A stretch of DNA of 27,159 nucleotides, taken from NCBI GenBank assembly GCA_045535305.1, contig JAZSLJ010000086.1:1-27159 (forward strand), given 5' to 3'. The DNA is from UBA1081 sp045535305 (GTDB lineage: Bacteria; Bacillota; Clostridia; Oscillospirales; Acutalibacteraceae). This document shows, piece after piece, positions 8,127 to 16,279 of this stretch. Under the pieces are notes generated by a model, which was given only the letters and a program-made list of their open reading frames with translations, ran no database searches and was not told the DNA's origin. How positions within the stretch are numbered: the first letter of the stretch is position 1; every line of letters starts with the position of its first letter. The translations under genes were made by a program, and so were the position numbers.

Positions 8127-10295
8127 ATGCCAAAAAAATCAGGATTTATTATTCAAAAAGCCAAAGACACTGTTCATTTAGCGAAGAAATACTGGAATGA
8201 GCCGCCGAAAGGCAATTACATACCGTACAAAGAAGTGGCAAGTCTGAGCGGAGCCGGATTCGGTGTCAACTGGGTAACACTTCTTGCATCAACAATTGCA
8301 CTTAACGCTTCAAACTTTCTTGTAGGTGCAAGTATCGGTCTGAAACCTATGGATTTGCAGCTTATGCTCAATGTTGCAAACATCATCGGCATTCCCTTGG
8401 GAATTTTCAGAAGCTGGTATTATGACAATCATCATCTCAAAGGCGGCAAGTTTCTGCCGTTCCTGCGAATGACAGCATTACCGACAGTTCTCATTTCGCT
8501 TATATTTGTATGGCTTCCGTATGAGCAGATGACATATGTAACAAAAGCAATTTCTGTTGAAATTATGTATCTTCTGCTTAATGTATTCCTTTGTTTTTAC
8601 AACGAAAGCTACACATATTTTCAGCAGATAATAACCCCCAATGCACAGGAACGAGCGAATGTAATGAGTATATCTCAGGTTATTTATTCACTCGCGCCTA
8701 CCCTGTCAAACCTTTTCATTCCGATGATTGCCGGCTGGACATGGGGACTTAACAATATCTGGACATACAGAATTATATACCCCATATTTACAATTATCGG
8801 ATTGGTTTTCAGCATCGTTTTCTTCCAAAAAGTAAAAGAACGACTTATTCTGCCGAAAAAGAAGCCCGAGCCTGTCAGAATGTTCGACGCTATCCGTGAG
8901 GTTGCAAAAAACAAATATTATTGGATCATTCAGTCGGCAAACTGGGTTGTTTTCCTTGAAGGCGGCTTTGGCGTTATCCTCGGTTGGTCATTTGTATATG
9001 CTTACAACGGACAATATGAAGTTTCGTTGGGTGTTGCGAACACGATTATAGGTAACGCAGGTCTTTGGGCTATGCTTTTATGTCCTCTTGCAATAAAAGT
9101 TATGGGCAAAAGAAATCTGCTTATTACCGCAAACACAATAAATATTGCAGTTCTTTTAGTTATGTATTTCACATACAAAAACCTTATAATGGTTTGCGTT
9201 CTGTGGTATTTTAATACTTTCATCAACACCTTCTGGAACATCGTTCAGCACAATATAAGTGCCGACATGAAAGACTATCATCAATGGAAAACAGGTGTCA
9301 GAGTTGACGGTTTGTTCGGACCTCTCGGTATGATCGGTACGGTTATAGGTCTTTTTACAGGTCTTGTATATCCCGCCATTTACGAAAAAATGGGACTTCT
9401 TGATGACTACAATGTTCTGTATAATGACGCAATCAGAAACAATCTGTTTGAAGTGCTTATACTTTTCTCTGCCTTAGGCGCGCTTCTTAATCTTATCCCC
9501 TTCTGTTTCTATGATCTGACTGAAAATAAACACAAAGCCTATGTGGGAGTTCTGCGAATTCGTGCAATGTTTGAAAACCATTCATTGGGCGTTCTTGAAG
9601 ATGATGAACTCACAGAAGCGATGGAAATAATCCTTCAGGCAAAAGAGCTTTACGGAAAAGAAAAGTTATCAATAGACAAAACACGTCTTCGTGATGCAAG
9701 AAAATTGCCAAAGCGCACAGAAGAAGAAAAGCTTATCCGCATAGAGGCAATAAAAAAGGCAAAGGATGAAATCCGAAAAATAAAGGAAACAAACCTTGCA
9801 ATAGAAAGAGCCGCTATTATCATTGAGGATCTTAATAAATTCAGCGGTGATGCGGCAAAAATAAGACTCTTCGAAGCAAAAGCTACATATTCAAACGGAC
9901 TGATTTATTATTATGAAAATGCCCGTGATGAATTAAAAAGAGCAAAACGGCTTCCTAAAAAAACAAAAAGTGAAAAGGAAATCCGTTCAGATGCTATTAA
10001 GCTTGCAAGAATCAAAAAAGAATCTGCATCGCTTATCCGAAAATACGGTATTGAGAACTTAACAGCACCTGATGAAGCTGTTAAACAGGAAATCATTAAC
10101 CGAGAAGCTGCAAGCTTTTTTGAAAGCATAAAAATAAAACAGGAACTCAGAGCATATATGAAAAAAGAGTCTGTTTATTCAAGAATTATAAAACCTTATA
10201 AAGATGCAGAAAGTCTTATTGCTCAGGCAAATTATTACACACATTACGAAGAGCTTGAGGAAAGATATCACGCATTACATTCTGTACAATATTAA
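8127..10295 (+). CDS. GPH-family sugar:cation symporter with long charged C-terminal extension
   Basis: The ATG at 8127 has AGGAG 8 bases upstream. Residues about 25-475 form a polytopic domain with about 12 hydrophobic segments and the MFS_2/GPH loop signature (DNHHLKGGKFLPFL, like the D-x(6)-G-[KR]-x-P-[WF] motif of MelB and XylP relatives). It probably imports a glycoside with Na+ or H+. After the last membrane segment comes an unusual hydrophilic tail of about 240 residues, rich in Lys, Glu and Arg. A unit recurs inside it at 521-545 and 603-627 (KLPKRTEEEKLIRIEAIKKA against RLPKKTKSEKEIRSDAIKLA). The tail does not look like the EIIA domain of LacS. It is first in an operon with a GH18-like enzyme and a Gly/His-rich membrane protein. 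Confidence 0.85.
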   Translation: MPKKSGFIIQKAKDTVHLAKKYWNEPPKGNYIPYKEVASLSGAGFGVNWVTLLASTIALNASNFLVGASIGLKPMDLQLMLNVANIIGIPLGIFRSWYYDNHHLKGGKFLPFLRMTALPTVLISLIFVWLPYEQMTYVTKAISVEIMYLLLNVFLCFYNESYTYFQQIITPNAQERANVMSISQVIYSLAPTLSNLFIPMIAGWTWGLNNIWTYRIIYPIFTIIGLVFSIVFFQKVKERLILPKKKPEPVRMFDAIREVAKNKYYWIIQSANWVVFLEGGFGVILGWSFVYAYNGQYEVSLGVANTIIGNAGLWAMLLCPLAIKVMGKRNLLITANTINIAVLLVMYFTYKNLIMVCVLWYFNTFINTFWNIVQHNISADMKDYHQWKTGVRVDGLFGPLGMIGTVIGLFTGLVYPAIYEKMGLLDDYNVLYNDAIRNNLFEVLILFSALGALLNLIPFCFYDLTENKHKAYVGVLRIRAMFENHSLGVLEDDELTEAMEIILQAKELYGKEKLSIDKTRLRDARKLPKRTEEEKLIRIEAIKKAKDEIRKIKETNLAIERAAIIIEDLNKFSGDAAKIRLFEAKATYSNGLIYYYENARDELKRAKRLPKKTKSEKEIRSDAIKLARIKKESASLIRKYGIENLTAPDEAVKQEIINREAASFFESIKIKQELRAYMKKESVYSRIIKPYKDAESLIAQANYYTHYEELEERYHALHSVQY

Positions 10296-10313
10296 ATAAA
10301 GGAGAAAATTGAT

Positions 10314-11339
10314 ATGTCAGTTTTTATTGATAGAATTGTTGCTTTTTTTACAGCACTCATAACAATCATTACAAGCTTTTTTGGTTTTGGTGCAGGCGAC
10401 AGCGACAGAAAAGTCGAAAACTTCAAAGTTACCACCTATATAAGAGGCGACTACGTGCAGACGGAAGACAGCCTTTATGCCGAAGACTTTGACATTGTTA
10501 CCGATGTTATACTTTTTGAATGTGCTTCTTTTGACAACGAAGGTAATGTAGTTTATGATAAAGATAAGCTTGAAACAGCTCTCGGTAACATCCGCAAAGC
10601 TATCGGCGAAAGAGATGTAAACATCACTCTTAACCTTTTAGGTCCCGGTGGTCATACTGATTCAGATGTATGGGAAGACCAGATGGAAGCGCAGAGCGAT
10701 GAGCATAATAAAGCATTCACAAGCGGCGTTTTAGAGGACAACATTATTGCCGTTCTTGACAAATACGATTTTGACGGTGTTCATTTTGACTATGAATATC
10801 CCCTTTCTCTTAAAGCCTGGCATTATTACAACAAATTCCTTGTTTCACTTGATAAAAAGCTCGGTGATTACACCTTGGGTGTTGCAGGTAACGATTGGAA
10901 CATTAAATTCACAACGGCGGCTATTGCTGCAATTGACTCTTTCGAGCTTATGACTTATGACTTTGTTGACGAAGAGGGCAGGCATGCAACTTATGAAGGT
11001 ACTGTAAACCTTGTGCAGAAGGTTGGACTTCACGGTATGCCGCAGGAAAAAGTTAATGTGGGACTTCCCTTCTATTCCCGTCCGACAGATATGTCAACAT
11101 ATTGGTACGGCTACAACGGTTGCTACGAAGGTATTGATGAATCAGGCTGGTATCACTGTAACGACACAGACAAAGACTTCTGGTTCAATACTCCCGATGT
11201 TGTTGAAATGAAAACCGAATACGCCATCAATTACGGCTACGGCGGTGTAATGATATGGCATTACAACTGCGACTTGCCTTCAACTCATGAGGATTCACTT
11301 CTCAGAGCAGTAAAAACTGCAGTTGATAACAATTATTAA
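10314..11339 (+). CDS. Glycoside hydrolase family 18-like protein, membrane-anchored or secreted
   Basis: This 341-residue protein starts 18 bases after the transporter with a good AAAGGAG. Residues 5-27 are hydrophobic and act as a signal peptide or N-terminal anchor; no lipobox is visible. The rest follows the GH18 barrel: the strand-4 motif DGVHFDYEYP places the catalytic acid at E161 with D159 and D154, then MTYDF and a terminal GGVMIWHYNCD. The family motif DxxDxDxE is DxxHxDxE here, with His157 for the middle Asp. GH18 enzymes cleave beta-1,4-linked GlcNAc in chitin, peptidoglycan-like or N-glycan substrates through substrate assistance; which of these applies is unclear. Co-transcription with a sugar importer suggests degradation followed by uptake. 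Confidence 0.85.
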   Translation: MSVFIDRIVAFFTALITIITSFFGFGAGDSDRKVENFKVTTYIRGDYVQTEDSLYAEDFDIVTDVILFECASFDNEGNVVYDKDKLETALGNIRKAIGERDVNITLNLLGPGGHTDSDVWEDQMEAQSDEHNKAFTSGVLEDNIIAVLDKYDFDGVHFDYEYPLSLKAWHYYNKFLVSLDKKLGDYTLGVAGNDWNIKFTTAAIAAIDSFELMTYDFVDEEGRHATYEGTVNLVQKVGLHGMPQEKVNVGLPFYSRPTDMSTYWYGYNGCYEGIDESGWYHCNDTDKDFWFNTPDVVEMKTEYAINYGYGGVMIWHYNCDLPSTHEDSLLRAVKTAVDNNY

Positions 11340-11359
11340 GTATTAAGGAGGCTTTTATT

Positions 11360-12187
11360 ATGCCCGGACCCGGAGGAGGAGCACACGGTGGCGGCGGCGG
11401 TCGCAGCGGTGGAGGATTTGGTGGTGGTTTCAGCGGCGGCGGTAGCTTTGGCGGCGGACACCACGGAGGAGGTTTTCACGGCGGATTTCACGGTCCCCAT
11501 TTTGGCGGCGGTTGGTATCACAGACCGCGCAGATATCACAATGGCGGATGCTTAGGCAATATCGTCGGAATATTTATGACTCCCCTTATAATTATTCTGT
11601 TTATTGTGTTTGGCATTATTTGGCTTGTCGGTGATAACGTATCCGTTGATAACAACACAAATAATATTATCAATGAAAGTGTTGATGTCGAATCGGTTGA
11701 CATTTACGACGAAAACACTTTCCAGGATTATGCAAACAAGGTATATGCAGAAGAATTCGGCGATTCAACTGCCTATGAAGACAATATTCTGCTTGTATTT
11801 TTAACCGAAGATGAAAACTACTATGATTATTACTACATAGCTTGGGTCGGAGATCATATTGCAACAGACATCAACTATATGTTCGGCAACGAAGAAACTG
11901 AATTCGGCGTTGCGGTATCAAATGCAATAACCACAAGCTCATACAAGTATTCTCTTGATGCTAATATTGCACAGATTATCAATACAATGGAGCAGAATAT
12001 ATCCGAATTGAATACAGAATCATCTTTCTCTTGTGAGGAAGACCATATACAGGTTGAATCACATCTTACAAACAAAACATCACTTGAATTGACTGAACAG
12101 ACAGTCAATGATGCACTTAAAAGCTTTACCGATTCAACAGGTATTCCCCTTGTTGTTGTAGTAGACGATATTTCAGATGTATTCTAA
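11360..12187 (+). CDS. Gly/His-rich single-pass membrane protein of unknown function
   Basis: I do not recognise a named family. The 275-residue product has a strongly Gly- and His-rich, low-complexity N-terminus (1-60, with many GGG, GGH and FHGG units), then one membrane segment (about 66-91), then an acidic domain of about 180 residues. That domain alternates strands and helices (ILLVFLTEDEN, YIAWVGDHIATDI, LVVVVDDISDVF) and loosely recalls the TPM fold, but I would not assign it. GGAGG lies ahead of the ATG, 20 bases after the GH18 stop, making it the third gene of that operon. The orientation is uncertain; the lack of a signal peptide suggests the Gly/His part is cytosolic and the acidic domain outside. 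Confidence 0.8.
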   Translation: MPGPGGGAHGGGGGRSGGGFGGGFSGGGSFGGGHHGGGFHGGFHGPHFGGGWYHRPRRYHNGGCLGNIVGIFMTPLIIILFIVFGIIWLVGDNVSVDNNTNNIINESVDVESVDIYDENTFQDYANKVYAEEFGDSTAYEDNILLVFLTEDENYYDYYYIAWVGDHIATDINYMFGNEETEFGVAVSNAITTSSYKYSLDANIAQIINTMEQNISELNTESSFSCEEDHIQVESHLTNKTSLELTEQTVNDALKSFTDSTGIPLVVVVDDISDVF

Positions 12188-12189
12188 GA

Positions 12190-12215
12190 TAAAGCAGACA
12201 GGTAAAGCAGACAGG
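12190..12215 (+). repeat. Tandem 13-bp repeat at the terminator stem
   Basis: TAAAGCAGACAGG occurs twice head to tail (12190-12202, 12203-12215). Either copy can pair with TGTCTGCTTT at 12222-12231, so the terminator's 5' arm is duplicated. Confidence 0.8.
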
Positions 12216-12238
12216 GAAACTTGTCTGCTTTTATTTAT
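12204..12238 (+). terminator. Intrinsic terminator of the transporter-GH18 operon
   Basis: A 10-bp perfect stem (AAAGCAGACA 12204-12213 with 12222-12231) with an 8-base loop, followed by a T-rich but interrupted tract. It ends just before the SD of the next gene, so read-through could supply that gene's transcript. Confidence 0.7.
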
Positions 12239-12252
12239 TAAGGAGAGATCGA

Positions 12253-12846
12253 ATGAAAATTTATAAATTTGTAATCACAGGCGGTCCGTGCGGAGGAAAA
12301 ACAACGGCACTTAACGAAATTAAAGAAAAATTCAAATCAATGGGAGTAAATGTACTTATTGTACCCGAAACAGCATCAGAAATTATCGGCGGAGGCGTAA
12401 CTGTCGAAAAAATCGGTGTTTTTAATCTGCAAAAATTAATTTTCAGGTTACAGCTCGAAAAAGAAGCTATATTTGATATTGCAACGACACATATTAATCA
12501 AGACACGGTAATTATCTATGACAGAGGTATGCTTGACGGAAATGCTTACATAGATGATGATGGTTTTAACATAATTCTTGAACAATACGGCTATACAAGA
12601 GAGCAGATTATTTCAAGATATGATGCTGTTTTTCATCTTGTTTCTGCCGCACTCGACGCAGAGGAATATTACACATTATCAAACAATTCGGCTCGTACCG
12701 AGGATATACCCACAGCAAGACTTATTGATGCAAAAACTGCCGATGCATGGAAAATACATCCGAATTATGTTGCAATAAATTGTACGGTACACTTTGAAGA
12801 TAAAATTGAAAACCTTTTGAATCAAATAAATAATTTTATAAAATAA
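12253..12846 (+). CDS. P-loop NTPase, AAA_28/NadR-kinase-like
   Basis: The 197-residue protein has Walker A GGPCGGKTT (residues 10-18), a second motif VPETASEII and an acidic strand VIIYDRGMLDGNAY. This is the pattern of the AAA_28 group, small kinase-like ATPases related to nucleotide kinases and the NadR kinase domain. The fold suggests phosphoryl transfer to a small molecule, but the substrate is unknown. AAGGAGAG stands at 12240-12247 before the ATG. No separate promoter is evident; the preceding terminator lies directly upstream, so expression may come from read-through or a weak promoter I cannot see. Confidence 0.8.
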   Translation: MKIYKFVITGGPCGGKTTALNEIKEKFKSMGVNVLIVPETASEIIGGGVTVEKIGVFNLQKLIFRLQLEKEAIFDIATTHINQDTVIIYDRGMLDGNAYIDDDGFNIILEQYGYTREQIISRYDAVFHLVSAALDAEEYYTLSNNSARTEDIPTARLIDAKTADAWKIHPNYVAINCTVHFEDKIENLLNQINNFIK

Positions 12847-12866
12847 TTTACAACTTTTTTCAACAT

Positions 12867-12898
12867 TTGTTGCAACAATAAGTTTTTTATGATAAAAT
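12867..12898 (+). promoter_or_regulatory. Promoter with an overlapping 12-bp palindrome
   Basis: TTGCAA (12870-12875), 17 bases, TAAAAT (12893-12898). The -35 lies within the perfect palindrome TTGTTGCAACAA (12867-12878), which could be a repressor site. The -35 matches the consensus at 4 of 6 positions, so the promoter is weak or regulated. Confidence 0.5.
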
Positions 12899-12945
12899 AA
12901 TTTTGCAAAAAAAAAAGAAATATCATCCACTTCGGAGGAATTTTT

Positions 12946-13815
12946 ATGCGAAACCTGATTATCAAAAGACATAAAACATTTGTTGGCTGTTTAAACACAT
13001 TAAAAGTTTACATAGAAGATCCTATTTCAGGTGAAACAACAATAAACAATGTCAGATGCACAAAAATCGGCACACTCAAAAATGGCGAAAAATGTGTTTT
13101 TCCCATATATGAAAATGAGAGCCGTGTTTTTGTAATTGCAGATAAATTAAGTAAAAATTTCTGCAACGATTATTATAAGCTACCTGCAGGTAGTGAAGAT
13201 ATTTATCTCAGCGGAAAAAACATATACAATATTGCGGCTGGACATCCGTTCCGTTTTGACGGGGTTACTGATGAAGATATACTGAATAACCGAAAAAAAG
13301 GTTCTCACAGAGGCATTATTGTCTTAATTATTGCTGGCATCATCGGTTTTCTGTTTGGTTTTCTTAATACTTTTGATTTTGATAATTTTACAGACCCTGT
13401 GCCTGAAACATATACCATTGAAGATATGCAGATAACACTTACAGATAAATTTGAAGAAACTTTTTTTGAAGGATACACGGCAGTCTACGACAGTAAAGAT
13501 GTTGCTGTATTTATGATAAAAGAAGAATTTGAGTTGTTTGACGATTTTGATTTTTATACTGTCAATGAATACGGCAATCTTGTACTTGAAACGAACGGAT
13601 TTGATTCATCTGTGCAACTTGAAACATATGACGGATTGACTTATTTTGAATACGAAGCTCAGAATGACGAAAATGATACTTATACATATTTCGCAGTTCT
13701 TTACAAAGGAACAGATGCATTCTGGGTGGTAGAATTTGTCGCACTTACAGAAAACTATGAAGAATATCGCGAAACTTTTATTGAATGGGCAAAATCCGTA
13801 GAATTTTCAGAATAA
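12946..13815 (+). CDS. Unidentified single-pass membrane protein
   Basis: I do not recognise this 289-residue protein. Residues 1-120 form a soluble domain with beta-rich character (TLKVYIEDPISGETTINNVRCTKIG). A basic stretch (NRKKGSHRG) precedes one membrane helix at about 123-141, and an acidic domain follows (about 150-289) with aromatic-rich strands (FFEGYTAVYDSKDVAVFMIKEEF, LTYFEYEAQ, FWVVEFVAL). By the positive-inside rule the N-terminal domain is cytosolic and the C-terminal domain outside. GGAGGA lies 6 bases before the ATG. It has its own promoter and terminator and stands alone. Confidence 0.8.
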   Translation: MRNLIIKRHKTFVGCLNTLKVYIEDPISGETTINNVRCTKIGTLKNGEKCVFPIYENESRVFVIADKLSKNFCNDYYKLPAGSEDIYLSGKNIYNIAAGHPFRFDGVTDEDILNNRKKGSHRGIIVLIIAGIIGFLFGFLNTFDFDNFTDPVPETYTIEDMQITLTDKFEETFFEGYTAVYDSKDVAVFMIKEEFELFDDFDFYTVNEYGNLVLETNGFDSSVQLETYDGLTYFEYEAQNDENDTYTYFAVLYKGTDAFWVVEFVALTENYEEYRETFIEWAKSVEFSE

Positions 13816-13836
13816 CAACTTAATACAAATTCAGAT

Positions 13837-13878
13837 GTCGACAGTGCTTCAGGTACTGTCGACTCAACTTGTTTTTTT
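13837..13878 (+). terminator. Intrinsic terminator
   Basis: A perfect 9-bp stem GTCGACAGT (13837-13845) with ACTGTCGAC (13855-13863), then seven T at 13872-13878. The gap of 8 bases between stem and T-run makes it less than ideal. Confidence 0.65.
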
Positions 13879-13941
13879 AAACACATAACTGCACTATTGT
13901 ATCAAAACAATAAATAATATCAAGTTAATAAAAAAATAATG

Positions 13942-13970
13942 TTGAATTTGAATAATATATTTGGTATAAT
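13942..13970 (+). promoter_or_regulatory. Sigma-A promoter for glutamine synthetase
   Basis: TTGAAT (13942-13947), 17 bases, TATAAT (13965-13970). The leader is about 35 bases, too short for a known glutamine riboswitch. I saw no GlnR/TnrA-type box. Confidence 0.75.
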
Positions 13971-14011
13971 GATTATAATGAACAAAAAAATTACGGAGTT
14001 GATTTAAAGGT

Positions 14012-15436
14012 ATGGACAAGAACATTCAAAAAATTATGGAAATGATTAAAGAAAACGACATTAAAATGGTCGATTTCAAAATGGTTGACATAAACGGTCA
14101 GTACCGCCATGTTACCATTCCCGCACAGAATTTTACCGAAAACATTATGACTGACGGTATCGGCTTTGATGCATCAAACTACGGCTATGCTGTTGTTGAA
14201 AAGAGTGATATGGTATTCATTCCCGATCCATCAACCGCTATGATTGACCCCTTCTGCGAGATTAAAACACTCTCCATGAGCGGTAATGCCATGATTATTG
14301 ACAACCCCGAAAACCGTCCTCTTGCACAGTACCCCAGAAATATCGTTCTTGCAGCAGAAAAATATATGAGAGATTCGGGTATTGCGGATACAATGCTTAT
14401 TCTCCCCGAATTTGAATTTTACCTTTTCGATCAGGTCGGCTGGGAAGTTAAACCCAACTCTGTAGGAATGACTCTTGATGCAAAGCAGTCATACTGGAAC
14501 AGCGCAACAGAAGGCTTAGGTCATATTGTTCCTTTACAGAAGGCTTACCACATCGCAAAGCCCTATGACACATCATACGAGTGCAGAAGCGAAATGTGTA
14601 TGCTTATTGAAGAAGCAGGCATTCCCGTAAAATATCATCATCCCGAAGTTGCCGCATCAGGTCAGTTTGAAATTGAGCCTATGCTCGGCGAAATGTCAAA
14701 AATGGCTGATGCTACAATGATGATCAAATATATTATCCACAACACTGCCGCAAAATACGGCAAGAGTGCAACTCTTATGCCCAAACCCGTATACGGTGAA
14801 GCAGGCAGCGGTATGCACGTTCATATGCTTCTTCTCAAAGACGGTGAGCCTGTATTCTCAGACGATAACGGTTATTCAAACCTCAGCAAGACAGCTCATT
14901 ATTTCATAGGCGGCTTGCTCAAGCACATCGGTTCACTTTGTGCAATCACAAATCCCAGCACAAACTCATTCAAGAGACTTATCCCCGGTTTTGAAGCTCC
15001 CGTTACAGTAGGCTATGCTACATCTAACAGAAGCGCTGTTATCAGAATTCCTGCTTACGCTAAACAGCCTAACGAACGCAGATTTGAAATCCGCAACCCC
15101 GATGCAACCTGCAACCCCTATTTCTGTTATGCTGCTCTTCTTATGGCAGGTCTTGACGGTATCAAGAATCAGATTGATCCTCACGAAAACGGTTGGGGGC
15201 CTTATGACTTTAACCTTTACAATCTTCCCGAAGAAGAAAAAGCAAAGCTCAAAGGTCTTCCCACATCACTTGAAGCTGCTCTTGATGCACTTGAAGCTGA
15301 TTACAATTACCTTACAGAGGGCGGAGTATTCCCTGAAGAACTCATTAAGAACTTTATTAAGAGAAAACGTGCAGAATGCAGCGAAATCTCTAAAGTTCCC
15401 CACCCTGTTGAGTTTGAAAAGTATTATAATCTGTAA
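14012..15436 (+). CDS. glnA: Glutamine synthetase, type I
   Basis: This 474-residue enzyme makes glutamine from glutamate, ammonia and ATP in the cytosol and normally assembles as a dodecamer. Type I hallmarks are visible: the N-terminal FKMVDINGQYRHVTIP strand, LPEFEFYLF, HHPEVAASGQFEIE, the KPVYGEAGSGMHVHM metal/ATP site, NPSTNSFKRL, NRSAVIRIP and RRFEIRNPDATCNPYF. The NLYNLPEEE segment places Y403 at the position of the adenylylation Tyr of enterobacterial GlnA; whether it is modified here is unknown. The ATG at 14012 is preceded by AAAGG one base away and GGAG 13 bases away, so the SD is poor and a start at the ATG eight codons in cannot be excluded. It is transcribed alone. Confidence 0.95.
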   Translation: MDKNIQKIMEMIKENDIKMVDFKMVDINGQYRHVTIPAQNFTENIMTDGIGFDASNYGYAVVEKSDMVFIPDPSTAMIDPFCEIKTLSMSGNAMIIDNPENRPLAQYPRNIVLAAEKYMRDSGIADTMLILPEFEFYLFDQVGWEVKPNSVGMTLDAKQSYWNSATEGLGHIVPLQKAYHIAKPYDTSYECRSEMCMLIEEAGIPVKYHHPEVAASGQFEIEPMLGEMSKMADATMMIKYIIHNTAAKYGKSATLMPKPVYGEAGSGMHVHMLLLKDGEPVFSDDNGYSNLSKTAHYFIGGLLKHIGSLCAITNPSTNSFKRLIPGFEAPVTVGYATSNRSAVIRIPAYAKQPNERRFEIRNPDATCNPYFCYAALLMAGLDGIKNQIDPHENGWGPYDFNLYNLPEEEKAKLKGLPTSLEAALDALEADYNYLTEGGVFPEELIKNFIKRKRAECSEISKVPHPVEFEKYYNL

Positions 15437-15444
15437 AAACTATA

Positions 15445-15482
15445 ACCCGAAAGTGGAAATAATATCCGTTTTCGGGTATTTT
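15445..15482 (+). terminator. Intrinsic terminator of glnA
   Basis: A 13-base stem (15445-15457 with 15465-15477, two G-U pairs, core ACCCGAAA against TTTTCGGGT) with a 7-base loop, followed by ATTTTG. It lies 9 bases after the stop. Confidence 0.8.
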
Positions 15483-15509
15483 GTGTATTCTGAATAGGAG
15501 TTAATGGTT

Positions 15510-16214
15510 ATGCCAAAATTCTGGAGTCTTATAAGTAACGGCGAATATACCGTTGGTTGTACAGGACAAACTGTTCATATTTACAATAAAGACAATACAG
15601 AGCTTGCGAAATTTAAAGATTTAAAACATACCTATACTTCGTGCATTTCGCCGACAGGAGAAACTTTTGTTGTTAAATCTACAGAAGGGCGTATGGCTGT
15701 TTATTCACTGAAAGAACTTTCTCTCTTAAAAAAGTTCCGTTTTTCAAAAGTAGACTGCTCACAGAATGACGGATTCTGCTTTTCTCCTGACGGAATGGAA
15801 TTTTATAATATCGAACGACATATTGACAGTTGTAAAACAGCACTTTCAATATACAATACAACTGATTTTTTGCTAAAAAAACACCTTTTTCTTGAAGATA
15901 CCCTAACAGTGTTAAGTGATATTGAATATGATAATGAAACAAACACTTATTATCTGATAGGATTTTTCAGAGATACAGTAACAGGTGTAAAAAGTGAATA
16001 TTTTGTATCAAAATTAATTAATGATAAACTTGCTGATATTATCAAGATTTCATGGAAGGAATATGTACATTGTACGGAATACAAAAACCTGCAACGAATG
16101 GGATTTTCAGCTATGGCAAGAGAATACTTTGAAACAAATCCGCAAGATAAAACCTTTGATGAAGATTATTCAATAGCACGGTTATATAATATTAAGGCTG
16201 ATAAAAACAACTAA
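15510..16214 (+). CDS. WD40/beta-propeller-like protein of unknown function
   Basis: The 234-residue product shows propeller-like blades: TVGCTGQTVHIYNKDNTELAKF, CISPTGETFVVKSTEGRMAVYSL and FCFSPDGMEFYNIE. The SPTG and SPDG turns are those of WD40-type repeats. There is no signal peptide or membrane segment, so it is probably cytosolic. Of two ATGs six bases apart, I chose 15510 because AGGAG (15496-15500) is 9 bases away; it is only 3 from the ATG at 15504. The size fits three to four blades, fewer than a closed propeller, so it may oligomerise. It sits between the glnA terminator and its own terminator. No function is assigned. Confidence 0.75.
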   Translation: MPKFWSLISNGEYTVGCTGQTVHIYNKDNTELAKFKDLKHTYTSCISPTGETFVVKSTEGRMAVYSLKELSLLKKFRFSKVDCSQNDGFCFSPDGMEFYNIERHIDSCKTALSIYNTTDFLLKKHLFLEDTLTVLSDIEYDNETNTYYLIGFFRDTVTGVKSEYFVSKLINDKLADIIKISWKEYVHCTEYKNLQRMGFSAMAREYFETNPQDKTFDEDYSIARLYNIKADKNN

Positions 16215-16237
16215 TCCACACATTAAGCACAAAATAT

Positions 16238-16263
16238 GCCGCTGTCCTTTTTCGGGCAGCGGC
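16238..16263. terminator. Bidirectional terminator between convergent genes
   Basis: A 10-bp GC-rich stem GCCGCTGTCC (16238-16247) with GGGCAGCGGC (16254-16263), one G-U pair, 6-base loop. It lies between the converging propeller gene and fucO and has modest T/A tracts on both sides. Confidence 0.75.
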
Positions 16264-16279
16264 TCTTGTTATAATTAAA

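Noticed and set aside
13816..14011. Glutamine riboswitch or nitrogen-control box before glnA
   Set aside because: The predicted leader is about 35 bases and no suitable inverted repeat is visible.
15015..15497. 160-codon plus-strand frame overlapping the end of glnA
   Set aside because: Different frame of glnA running through its terminator; the product is Leu-rich without homology I can see.
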